NCBI RefSeq assembly: GCF_022539665.2
Contig: NC_081331.1
Span: 8,463,534-8,527,533 of the forward strand
DNA length: 64,000 nt
Direction: 5' to 3'
Source of the DNA: Daphnia carinata
Taxonomy: Eukaryota; Arthropoda; Branchiopoda; Diplostraca; Daphniidae
The translations under genes were made by a program, and so were the position numbers. This document shows, in pieces, positions 1 through 11,100 of this stretch. Position 1 is the stretch's first letter; each line of letters starts with the position of its first letter. The notes below the pieces were generated by a model. That model did no database searches, had not been told where the DNA came from, and saw only the letters and a program-made list of their open reading frames with translations.

Positions 1-2
1 TT

Positions 3-1360
3 GACGGAACCCAATCGTTTCGAATCGAAGACGCGCATACGGTAGAAACACTCAACTTGAAGACTCAGCCAGTTGATCTACCTAAGCTTTTGGAAGAATG
101 GCCGCATCTAGCAGTGCCAGTTCATTCGACTAGGGTCGAAGACGTTACAGTCTTAATTGGATTTGACCATCCTGCGCCGATTGAGGTCTTGGAACTTCGG
201 GTCGACACTGCGCGGCAGTGGGCCCCTAGAGCACAACGTACCCGTTTTGGTTGGTGTATCGTCGGACCTGTCGCCAAGAACGGAAACCTCTCCGCCGATT
301 GTCACGCCTTGTCTCTGGCCGACGACAAATTGAACGCAGTAGTCGAGAACTTCATCCAATACGACACGTTTGGAACGAAACCTGGTGTTATCGTGCCGGT
401 TAGTGCGAGAGAGCAACGAGCTTTGAGAATTCTGTCTGAAACAACGCGGCACAATGGCGAGCGTTACGAGTCGGGTTTTCTCTGGAAATCGGATGACGTT
501 CACCTTCCAGACAATCGACCTAGGGCAGTGAGTCGTCCCAATAGCCTGGAACGCAGATTCGCTTCTGACAAACCCTTGTCAGAAGTATACCGGAAGGTGA
601 TTGAAGAAAATGTGCAACTCAAACACGCGAGAAAATTATCGACCGACGAGATAGCAGAAGGACAGCACGGTCGTACCTGGTACAACGCACATCACCCGGT
701 TTTCAACCCGAATAAACCAGGAAAATGTAGGGTAGTTTTCGACCTAGCTGCTAAACATAAAGGAGTCTGCCTTGACGACGTGCTTTTAAGAGGTCCGGAC
801 TTACTCGCCAGCCTAATCGGAATTTTTATGCGCTTTCGCCAGTTTCCTGTCCCGGTGGTAGCAGACGTGGAAAAAATGTTCCATCAAGTCCGTGTGCGGA
901 GAGCTGACGGGCCGGCATTTCGTTTCTTATGGAGAACACCTGGGTCTACCGATCCACCTGATACCTATCAAATGGACGTGCATGTGTTTGGGGCTCGTTC
1001 ATCGCCGACGGTCTGCGCATATGTCCAACAGGCCGCTCGAGACAGCCATGACGATGTCGAATACCTTTTGTGACACATCGTACGCCATTTCTACGTCGAC
1101 AATTGGCTCGTGTTTTTCAAAACTGAAGAAGAAGCTATCTCAACCGCGCACCGCCTCACTGAAGTCATGCGCATTGGAGGATTTCCATTAACACAGTGGG
1201 CTACGTCAAATGCAAATGTTCGCAAGGCTCTCCCGGGACAAGCACAGCAAGGTCTTACGTTAAATATGGACCTCGACTCTCTTCAAGTCGAACGTACCTT
1301 AGGTCTTTCCTGGGACTTCAACCGCGACGTGTTTATCGTAAACGCAAACACAAAGTGAAA
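3..1360 (+). pseudogene. BEL/Pao pol: A17 protease end and reverse transcriptase
   Basis: The first frame (57-1073) carries the A17 peptidase tail (RFGWCIVGPV, where a resident BEL usually has a similar W/G pair) and then the reverse transcriptase fingers and palm: HHPVFNPNKPGKCRVVFD, followed by VADVEKMFHQVRV, which holds the first catalytic Asp. A stop at 1071-1073 and a frame change separate this from the segment at about 1077-1358, which has YVDN at the place of the YxDD box. The second Asp of that box is replaced by Asn, as is common in Pao elements. Not functional as it stands. Confidence 0.88.
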
Positions 1361-1370
1361 TAGCAAAGAC

Positions 1371-2407
1371 TCGCTACGGGCCGTATCAAGCATTTTCGAC
1401 CCGTTAGGCTTCTTAGCCCCTATCATCTTCACGGCGAAAATTTTGTTGCAGGAGGTTTGGCGTAAGCAAGTCGAATGGGATGACCATCTGGACCAAGACA
1501 TACTTGATCGCTGGGAAGCCTGGAGAACGTCTCTATCTGCGCTCGAACATCTTAATATAAAGCGCTGTATCTCCCCCGTAGATGTTAAATCAGACGATGT
1601 TGAACTACATACATTCGGGGATGCTTCGGAGCTAGGATTTGGAGCAGTGGCTTTCCTTCGTTTCGTGCATAGAGAGGGAGTTGAAGTCTCGTTTATTATA
1701 TCCAAATCAAGGATAGTTCCTTTGAAATTTACGACGATCCCAAGAATGGAACTCTGCGCCGCTGTTCTCGTAACACGTTTGCTTATTCTTCTAAGGCGGG
1801 AGATTGATATTAACTACAAACGAGTATATTGCTGGACCGACTCTACTACCGTGTTGAGTTGGATTAACTCGAAATCTTGCCGCTTTAACACCTATGTCGG
1901 AAACCGCGTTGGCGAGATTTTGGAAAACACTTCGCGGACAGATTGGTACTACGTCCGAGCTCCGACAACCCAGCTGACGATGCTAGCCGTGGACTAAATG
2001 CTTCGGAACTTTCCCCTGATCACCGCTGGCTTGTAGGTCCAAGCTTCCTCAAACAAGACCAGGAATTTTGGCCAAATGTACCAACAGCATTTCATGTTGA
2101 CGCCAACGACCCAGAAATTCGATCGGCAAAGTGGATTGGAACAATAATGAAAATCAATGATAGCATCGAGGAACTGATCAACCGAAGTTCGAGAATTCAT
2201 CATATAATCAGGGTAGTTGCGTATCTGTTTAGTGGAAGACAAAGGGTCACGAAGGTCAAAATAGAAGTAGTACGGGCGAATGGACTGCCGTCGAAATACG
2301 GAATGCAAACCAATTCCTTATCAAATACGTTCAAGAGAAATCTTACTTCGACGAGGTTAAGGAGCTGCAAGCCAGTCGCCCGATCCCGAAAACCTCTCCC
2401 TTGCTAA
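1371..2407 (+). pseudogene. BEL/Pao pol: RNase H region
   Basis: Positions 1443-1997 encode an RNase H-like domain. HTFGDASELGFGAVAFL supplies the first Asp, MELCAAVL the Glu and CWTDSTTVLSWI the next Asp. A frame change near 1960 moves the reading to 1943-2407, where the linker NPADDASRGL, typical of BEL/Pao polyproteins, continues. The region between RNase H and the zinc-binding domain is present but shifted again near 2330-2400. Several lesions make this a pseudogene. Confidence 0.87.
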
Positions 2408-3698
2408 AGCTGTCTCCCTACATTGACCATCGAGGAATAATGCGCGTTGATGGGCGAATTGGAGAAGCCTCGTTACCTATTGACGTACGTCACCCAATCA
2501 TTTTGCCACCTAAAGAACGCCTCACTGAGTTGATCGTGTGTCAAATGCATTTTGACCGTGCCCACCCGTCAGCCGAAAATATGCACCACGAAGTCCGGAA
2601 GCAATATTGGATACCCCAAGGGCGGCGCACAGTTCAGCGAATTTTAAACAAATGCTATCTGTGCCGCAGATATAAAGCAGAAGGCCGTCCGCCCAAAATG
2701 GCAGCCTTGCCTTCACTCGCACAGGAGTCGATTATTTCGGCCCTATCAACGTAAAAATCTTCAGAAGAACGGTCAAACGTTGAGCCTGAATTTCCACCTG
2801 TCTCACCTCCCGTGCAGTTCACATCGATATGGCCTATTCCCTTGAAGCTGATTCTTTCATCTCGGTACTGAATCGATTCGAATTACGACGTGGTGTTCCA
2901 GTGTCGTATCACAGCGACAACGGGACGAATGTCGTTGGAGCCCAAAGGGAACTTGCCGAATGCCTAACGAATCCAGCATGGTTGAACGTCGTCACTGGAC
3001 ACTTATGCCGAAAAGGAGTAGAATGGCATTTTAATCCGCCCGCCGCGCCTCACTTTGGCGGAGTTTGGGAGCGTATGGTTCAGTCAGCCAAGCGTGCCCT
3101 TGCTTTCGTTTACCCGAAGCAAACCCTAACGGATGAAATAGTCGTCACTTCCCTAATTCACGTGTAAAGCCTATTAAACGGCAGAAAATTGACAAAGGTG
3201 AGTGAAGACGCGTCCGACCCCGAGTGCCTGACGCCAAACCACCTAATAATGGGGCGAGCGAAACCGAATTTGCCGCCTGACGTTTTTTCTGCCGACGATC
3301 TGTCATCAAAGAAGAGATGGCGGCGTGTACAGGCAACAGCAGATGAATTTTGGCGACGCTGGATGCTAGAGATCATTCCCAATCAAACAGAACGTCAAAA
3401 ATGGTGCGAGGAAGGAAGAAACATAAAAGTAGGAGACATTGTCATTTTGATTGATCAGAGCAATCCGCGTGGAACTTGGCCGCTTGGGAAAGTCATCGAG
3501 GTTTTTGTTGGAGAAGGCGACATTGTTCGATCTGCCATTACCCAAACTCGCGGCACGGAACTTCATCGCCCCGTCCACAAATTATGTCTTTTAGAATCCG
3601 TTGATGGGCCGGAGGATGTGCCCTTCCCAGCTGAGCACAGGTTGGAAACGGAGAGAAGAATTCGCAACTATGAATCGTGGTTGACGAACAGGCCTTAA
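2401..3698 (+). pseudogene. BEL/Pao pol: H2C2 zinc binding, integrase and DUF5641
   Basis: The segment at 2401-2754 has the integrase zinc-binding pattern (H near HFDRAH, then CYLCRRY). The integrase core starts with GVDYFGPINV in a shifted frame at about 2727-2760, giving the first Asp. It continues at 2829-3167, where SDNGTN carries the second Asp and FGGVWERMV the catalytic Glu. The piece at 3189-3698 matches DUF5641 (DECLTPNHLI-like start, then VGDIVILIDQSNPRGTWPLG), the usual C-terminus of Pao polyproteins. Coding between about 2760 and 2829 is deleted or scrambled. Confidence 0.88.
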
Positions 3699-3724
3699 AT
3701 TCGGCAATCGCCGCAGGCCGAAAC

Positions 3725-4000
3725 GTGTTCAACAGGGCGGAGCTAAGAAGAAACACGGCGTAGGCCTAGCCGAGAAATTTCAGCTCAGTTAAAGAAGCCG
3801 AGAGGAGACTATCCTGCGCTCGTTATTGTAATTTCATTTCAATAAATCGCCTCGTGTTTAAAACTAGCTCAATCGTAATCGTAATAATTACTCCTTCTAG
3901 AAAATCCTTAGAGCTACGGTAACAACTATCCTCTAGAACGCTCGTGGCTACGAGAATATTACAATCGTTACTATGAAAAACGTTTCATAAAGTCTTCTTG
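3725..4000 (+). repeat. Possible 3' LTR of the first BEL/Pao element
   Basis: Directly after the DUF5641 frame there is a purine-rich stretch and a TGTTCAACAGG start, then an AATAAA signal near 3841. This is where a 3' LTR should begin. The 5' LTR is outside the window, so the ends cannot be checked by comparison and the right border is a guess. Confidence 0.35.
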
Positions 4001-4919
4001 CTTCCGATTTTCACTTTCTATTTCTTTAACGGTCATGCCTACAACCCGATCATTTGTATACAGAGGGCTTAGACTGAACACCCGCGCTGAACACGCAACT
4101 AATCAAAAGGACTTGTTTTTCGAAGTAGTTAATATTTGTTAATTTGTGATATAAAATGATTTCATTCGTTCCAATATTTATACAAATCCTTTTCCACAAA
4201 AAATAAACTGCGTTCTTCAAATATTATATTTTAAAAATCAATTTGATACAGGAAATCCATGGTGTTTCGTACTGTTCATTCTTAAGCCATATACAGTACG
4301 TCTTGAGTTATGTATCAGGTTTCAAATGTAGCTAGTAGCTCGTAATAATGGACATTTGTATTTCTATATCTACGATAAGTAAAAGAGCAATTGGTTGATC
4401 TTCTTTCGACAATTATTTAATGGATTTTTTTTATTTTCTGTGAGCCTCTCATAAACTGAAGTGGATGCAAAGAAGCTCGGTTCGTGTTTGGAGGTTTGAT
4501 GCTGTTTGAATGTAGTATTTTTTGTTCGTGTTTTTTTATTCATGTTTAGAGCAGTGTTGGCAACCCCGTGCCAGCAAAGACGGTCATTTTCGCAGACCCC
4601 AAAAATTCCAACCTGACAGCGTCTGGAGAGGAGTTAGGGAAATCGGTAACGAAGGGCGTACCTACCTACGACCGCGATCAATCGCTCACCTGTTACGACA
4701 GCACGTGTGTCACACCAACTTAAAGTCTTCGAATCTAATTTGTGATTTTGTCAAAGTCTTGAAGAGAGCGTGTGGCGACGCACTCAACAATACAATCGTC
4801 CCTCATCACACCAAACGTCTTTTTCCCCCTTTTTTTTCCCTCTCTCTCTCTACGTATCACATCCGTGCGTAAAGGCAACAAATTGCTTCGTGATGTAGCT
4901 GTTCAGCCGACAAGTGGGC
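3851..4919. other. AT-rich intergenic stretch, no gene recognised
   Basis: Short open frames here (for example 4522-4872) have no recognisable motif and contain a homopyrimidine run near 4826-4850. I see no gene or RNA. Confidence 0.5.
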
Positions 4920-5786
4920 TCAATCGCGGTGCATTTGTGATAGAATTAACTCTGTGAAACGTTCGAGGCGTGGAAGGATGATCGGATGGCGGATGTCGAT
5001 CGGCAAAGGTGCCTTGTTGATTCGGCCGCCTACACACATGAGGACGCGGTGGTCTAAATATGGTGATAGTTTGATTAGATCCGCATTGATTTCAAGTTGA
5101 CGGCCGGCCCGTAGATCATCTACCTCGTCATGATAAGCGTTGTCTTGGGTGTGGCGGAGAAGGGCGTTGCGGGCAAGACCGATTTCGTCTGCTGTGAGGC
5201 CGTTCAGGTTTCTATTTTCTCGAGTCTTGCGGGCGTTAGCAAGAAACATGTATGCGACGGTGCGTACGATGATGTGGACTTTCGATTTTCTGGCGATTAA
5301 CTGGTCGATAGCATCGTCAGGCAAATGGGCTTGGCCAACCCAGGACGTCTCGCGAATTTCTGGATCGTTCACTTCCAAAGGCGGCAGGGTAGGAAGGGAT
5401 GGCCAGTCGGTTGAAGACTTGAGGAACTCTGGGCCAGAAAACCAACGGTGTTGGAGATTGAATTCAGATGCGTTGAGTCCACGATTAGCGTCGTCAGCTG
5501 GGTTGACGGCACTCGGCACGTAGTTCCATTGATTTGGGGAAGACGTCTCAAGGATTTCCCCAATGCGGTTGCCAACATAGTTGTTGAAGCAGCAGGAACG
5601 GGACTTGATCCAGCTGAGGACCGTAGTCGAATCGGACCAATAGATGGTTGTATCCATTTTTATGTTGAGCTCTTCTCGCACCTGGGCAGCTAAGCGCAAA
5701 AGTATAGCTGCCCTAAAATCGGATATGGAGCTTAGGTTTGAAAGTAAATATCTTAATTTACTCGTTGATTTCGTTTTATAATGCAA
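4920..5786 (-). pseudogene. BEL/Pao pol fragment: RNase H end to H2C2 start
   Basis: A 288-residue open frame on the minus strand encodes the same part of a Pao polyprotein as 1750-2560 of the plus-strand copy: YWSDSTTVLSWIKS (RNase H Asp), NPADDANRGLNASEF, then the linker and the beginning of the zinc-binding domain (LSPYLDHR, RHPIILP). It is open throughout but is cut off at both ends, so it is a fragment. It is related to the first element but clearly diverged, so it is a separate insertion rather than a duplicate of it. Confidence 0.88.
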
Positions 5787-5799
5787 TTTTAATGTTTTA

Positions 5800-6575
5800 G
5801 GGAATCGGATGTTCTAGTTCATTTGATCTGACTCCAAACCTGGACAAGAATGATAGTTTTGGAAAAGAAAATATTATTCTTAAGTTAAAATGTACCCAAA
5901 ACAATGAAGCCTCAAATGTCGAACACCTGTTGGTTGCCTGCTCAGGAAAATTTCCCGGTGAATGTTATTGAAAATTTGTTTTTCGTTTTATGGTAAGGGA
6001 ACTTATTTTACCGTGTAGATTCATTTTTTGGAAGCGACACGCAAGAATAAGTTTTATCAATATTTTAAATGAAGAATCTGATGATGAAATTTTTCTGCCA
6101 GACCACGAAGATGAAAATGTGGAATGAAAACCATTCGTTTCGGAGAAATGAAAATGCAATGAAGAGGAGCAAGAATTTAGAGGTCTGAGTTAAAAAAAAC
6201 GAAGCTGAACTGCCAGGTTCCGAAGTTGGGAGCGGTAACGAACGGGAAGACGAAATGAATGGCTGGGAGAAGAAAGAAGGCGATAAGGAGGATATTGATG
6301 AAAACGAAGTTTGTGAGCAAATCGGAAAAGCTCATATGGAGACAATGCTTAATCAAGACCAGCGTGATGTTCGACTTTTTCAAAAACTTTTTCTCGAAGA
6401 TGATGATTAACATTCTGATGGCGATGGAAGGCAAAGGCAATTTTGGTGGAAATGGGTCGATGATAAAGACATTGAGGGAGAAGATGCCCGTCCAGAAAAA
6501 TTGGGAAGATGGAACTGCTAAAGAACAATTCAACAATTTTTTGAAAATTTATCCATTATTCGTTGTTTGTTAGTT
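5800..6575 (+). pseudogene. Claspin-like gene fragment
   Basis: Reading the plus strand across frames gives a segment resembling the C-terminal part of claspin, the adaptor for Chk1 activation at stalled replication forks. The best part, about 6244-6500, has CEQIGKAHMETMLNQDQRDV followed by acidic residues and HSDGDGRQRQFWWKWVDD, which matches the claspin order (QLGKIHMKTML-like, DLHSDGPGR-like, RKFRWKN-like). An in-frame TAA near 6408 and further stops show that it is not a working gene. The 5' part (about 5840-6180) is acidic and fits poorly. It lies next to the BEL/Pao fragment. Identification is from memory of the family pattern. Confidence 0.6.
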
Positions 6576-8136
6576 AAAATTTTTTAAATATTCAATATGT
6601 AAGTGTAAAGGAGGGCACGAGGTTGTCGTGTTGCCTCCAATACGGAAAAATCAAACTAAATGCGGCGCTGTTACTCACAATGCCGTGTATAAGTGAGCAC
6701 AAGACAACACGTATTTTGATAGAATAATCGTGTATTAAAACACCACAAGTAGCTAGGCGAACGAAATCGATCGGAAGATAAAAGATCTACAACTGCTCAT
6801 CAATTACTTGGGTATACACTACTAAGAGGCAATTCAGACAGGTATTGAAATATTATTAAGAAGGGAACTTACTCTTCAGCTGGCGAGAATGGGGTAGCGG
6901 CTCGAAGATGATGCTGAAGAGGTCTACACAGAAGAGAACAGAACACGAATACAGCACACGGAGCTTAACAGAGCGTGTCCAGTCACACAAGCTAAGCTCT
7001 CTGAGTGATCGATTGCCTTTTGGAAGTTGCCGATGGATTTTTATATATTAGCCATCAACCGTGGGAGCCATACGGGACAGTGTTAAAGGATGGTCGGCAA
7101 AATCGGGCAGTATCGGGAAACTTTAGGCGTAATGGAGTGGTATAGGAGGGCAAATTTGGGCAGTATCGAACGAATTTGGATGATCACTAAAAATCGGTCG
7201 TACGGGTTTAGGCCGTTTCGGGCAATTCCAAACAAACCGAAATAAATCTATGTTTAGCGCCGACAAGTTCAGACCGTTTTGGGCGGCTTTTGAAAATCAG
7301 TGAAAATTTCTCTTATTAACGAACGTGCCTAGGCATGCCCTGGTTACTTGTTATTATTCTTAAGGAAGTTTTAAAACTAGGTTAGTTAATGAAGGCGTAA
7401 GTTAAAAGGGGCTACAGGTATAAGATTCTAGTCTATTTGAGAAAGGAAGGCAAGAAGGGGCTTCGCTAGACGATTCGTTACATAAGTATAAGAATTTACG
7501 TATTATGGAGCAAAAAATGTTATTATCAATAATGGTTATTCATTAAGCACATACTAAAATAACCTTTGATAACTTTGTAGTTGTATTTGATTTGCTGCTT
7601 TTCGTGTACGCTTTACGCAATGTGAGACGTTGAGACCAAAAGGGTGAAAGAGCATCTACGTTCGTGAGTATAAATATCTTTCATCGTAAGTCTCCCGTCG
7701 TTCGAATACCATGAGTTGTCTCGTACTACAGTTAACCGACTTTAGTTAAATAATAAAAAAAAGGTGAAGGCATATAGTGGCTGACACCATCGACTGCGTA
7801 AAAGAACGAAAACTTTTATTACTATTACTTATTGATTACTGCCTTAAAAAACTATAAGACAAATTTAATGAACCACAGAATTTGCAAATACATTCTTTCC
7901 ATGTAATAAATTCCAGCTAAATCATTGCAACACGGAAGGCATAGCAAAGAGAAACAAACAAACAAAAGAAAAAGAAACACATTGCAAAACAAGTAGGTAA
8001 TTCAAAACAGAAGTTTTTTGAAACTACGTATGATCTTAATTAAAATCACCATTGTAAATGCCAAGCAAACTTGGCATTTTGGTAGCAATTGTTACATACT
8101 AGACGTTAATTTTGGGGGCTTAGCTCAAGATGACTT
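6576..8136. other. Intergenic, no gene recognised
   Basis: No convincing reading frame. Positions 6600-7100 have a mixed base composition with a TATA-like stretch (near 7038) and could be an LTR remnant, but I found no partner copy in the window. Poly-A and AT tracts follow. Confidence 0.4.
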
Positions 8137-11100
8137 TCAGTTAAGGGGCTTGATCGCTGGGGTACGGAATTGCGCTGCAATCCTACTTCTCACGGGGCTT
8201 TTAGATGCCATGCCTTCAACGCTGGAAGTCAGGATCATTGATGGCCGAGGAAGTAACGACGCAGGAGGAGGTATTCCTGGAGCGGAAGTCGCATCTTCGA
8301 TCTTCAAAAGAAAAAAGAAAAGAAAGAAAGAAACGTTCAGTTAATGCCCCGCAATCAACATTCAACAGCACACCTCTTTGACTAATGCTCCAGGTGACGT
8401 AAAATTCGAAACAGGAGTGACGGGTACTGGAAAAGTACAGGGTGCATGCCATGCTGTAAACTTGAATAGTAAAACAGGTAAATTACACTTGAAAAAGAGA
8501 GACGAGACATATAATCAACCTCTACAAGCAAGCAACCACATTATTAAGGATAACGTATAGACATATATATTATTTAGACAAAATAAGGCCCTATTTACCC
8601 AGTAATTGCACGGGTAATTAGATGCCAAAGCAGTGGCATTCCAATTAGGCGGATAGCCTGCATGTGAAGCGTAGGTAGGTGACATGTTAAGAGGGATTCC
8701 CATAGCCATGCTCCATACCGGACTCCAAGACGCCGAAGGAATAAAAGTTGGGATGGGGGATAACATCTATTACCAGGAATACCGTATAGCAAGTATGATA
8801 AACGTATAGATAGGCAAACAAAAAGCGCGGAAAGAAACAAAACCAAAGTTGAGGGAGCGGTAAAACGTTAAGCAATTGCAAAGGATCTTGCTACTACGAC
8901 GTTGGACTATTAGGCAGCATGTTACTTACGACAGGTGAAGCAGAACTGGAGTTGAAAAATTGCTTCAGATCTTCACACATCCCACTTTTATCGTACGGAC
9001 TAATATCTTCTTGGTTAACAGGCTTGTTTGCTGGCGGCTGAATCAACCAGTGTGCTGGAGGTTTAATTCCTGATGGCTTCGGTGCTGGTGGAACAATGGG
9101 AGGGATTAAACCTGGCAAAGGGAAAAGTTTCAACAAAATAGATGGCATATTGAGTAAAAAATTTCAACAAATAGTAATCACAGTTAGGACTTTTATGTGC
9201 AATATGTGCAAGGCACTTGGTAAAAGCATTTTGAGAGAATTAAAACAAATAACAATGATTAGAATAACCTTGCACGAGTTCTAACCTGCCATTTCTTTAT
9301 GAAGAGTTATTACACGTTTGGGCCCTTTTCCGCGTATAACGACCAAGTGAAGAATGGATTGCAAAAGAGATATTATACTAGAATGACCATAATAGGAAGG
9401 TCGACATTGTACTCCGAACCGCTCCAGATAACTGGTCTCGAAGTTGGTAAGCAGTAAACGCCCTCCATTTTCATTCAAAAGTATGTGAACCTGGCGAGAA
9501 AACATAAAGAGGGGAACAAACCGAACGATGGGCTCCGAGTCGCTTTCGTTATCTACCTTAACAAATAAACGAATAAAATAAAAGAGAAAATGTAGAACAA
9601 TTTCGAAGTGCGTGACAAGACTTTGAACAAAAGCGAAACAAGAAGACGAAATTGCAAACATTTTTCATTTTTCTGCTACCAGATTTTATGCGTACCAGAA
9701 ATATGATAGGCTAGTCCAAGAGTAGATTCATTTCAAGCTTTATAGAAAATCAAAATCCACAAAGAGTAGCAATTGTATCTAGCTAATTTTGAACATTATG
9801 AATGCATAACTGAAGACTTACTATTACTATGTCTTCCATGTAATCCGTGAGGAAGTTTAACGGACATTCTTGACCATAGTTATTCTTGTACTTTTCAAGC
9901 AGTGTGCGCAGTGCCATTGAACCATCTAAGACCGGGTAGAGAATAGAAACCACACGGAATTTCGCTTGCGAGAGAGCGGTTTGATCAATAAGTGCCAGTT
10001 CAGCCCCTCTCTCGGAATAAACAACCTGGAACAAAATTAACTTTTTGATTCCCAAAGCAGCAACTACGGAGTTTGCGTTCCTTTCGTAAATAGAGTGGTA
10101 AACACTCTATTGCCAGTGGACAAATTTTTCTTAACTTTTAAAACTGAAGGTTTTTTTACAATTTCAACATTCGTACTGACTTGACGCCATGACGCGCTGG
10201 ACGGCAACCAAAATAGTATGCACTATACAATATCACTATGGGGAATAGTTTCGAAGAATAAGGAAAATAAAAAATAAACATACCTGAACATGGTTCCTTA
10301 GCTTTGTAACAAGTTCATCTAAGCTCCTCGCATCATACTGCTCAGGTTTCAAAGCAAAGCCATAATGAATCCGAAAGGCGTCTGGTAAGTAATTCAGCAA
10401 CAGAGGCTGATGGCCAGTATGATTTCGGACCAGCCATGTAACTTGGTCGGATAAAATCTTCATACGTTGCTTCATGGTCAGCTGTACGTATTTTTCTATT
10501 TCGTTATCCAGCTCGAAAACCTTCAATATGTCAATATGTTTCAATAAAATTTCATTCGATAATGGCGAAATTGAGGTAAAAATTATATTTACCTGAACGG
10601 TTTCTGGAATTGATTCAAAAAGCTCCACCAGCTATTCCGCATCATAAAGAAAATCATAAAAGAATTTAAAATGGATTTCTTATGTTACGCTTTGGTAGGA
10701 AAGATGGCACCAGGCAAAAATGAAACCAAAAGTGAATGTTAAAAAATTAAAAAATGTTATAGTTAAATAAATAGAAAATGTAACTAAAATTCGAGTAAAA
10801 AGTAAAAAAAAAGTTGAATTAAAATAAATAAACAAATAAAACCTTTTGGCAACCGTAGTCTGAAACGCGGCACTGCCTGCCGAAGTGATGATGATATGCA
10901 GGTATGAATTTGGCAAAATCCAATTTGCATTGCGGAGCGTGCTTCAACAGCTCAACAACCTGGTAAGGATAGAACACCATTATTTGATTTTTGTGTACGA
11001 ATAGCATTGAGACATGGACCAGAAAAAGATTTAGTGAAAAACAATAATAAAGATAAACCTCAAGGGCAAATTGCTTGGTACGCTCCACTTCGTCTGACGT

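Larger units (their letters stand above)
1..3850 (+). mobile_element. BEL/Pao LTR retrotransposon, degraded, 5' part outside window
   Basis: The pol region of a BEL/Pao retrotransposon reads along the plus strand in the standard order: end of the A17-type protease region, reverse transcriptase, RNase H, H2C2 zinc-binding domain, integrase core and a DUF5641-type C-terminus. It is broken by several frame changes and stops (near 1073, 1358, 1997, 2407, 2754 and 3167), so it is a dead copy. The gag and 5' LTR lie outside the window. A possible 3' LTR follows the last domain. The family assignment rests on domain order and motifs; exact element ends were not established. Confidence 0.9.

Noticed and set aside
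4522-4957. Open frames near a C/T-rich tract
   Set aside because: There is no domain and the composition is low in complexity.
9096-9284. Plus-strand open frames within 8.1-16.4 kb
   Set aside because: They oppose MARF1 exons, whose phases and domains are consistent.
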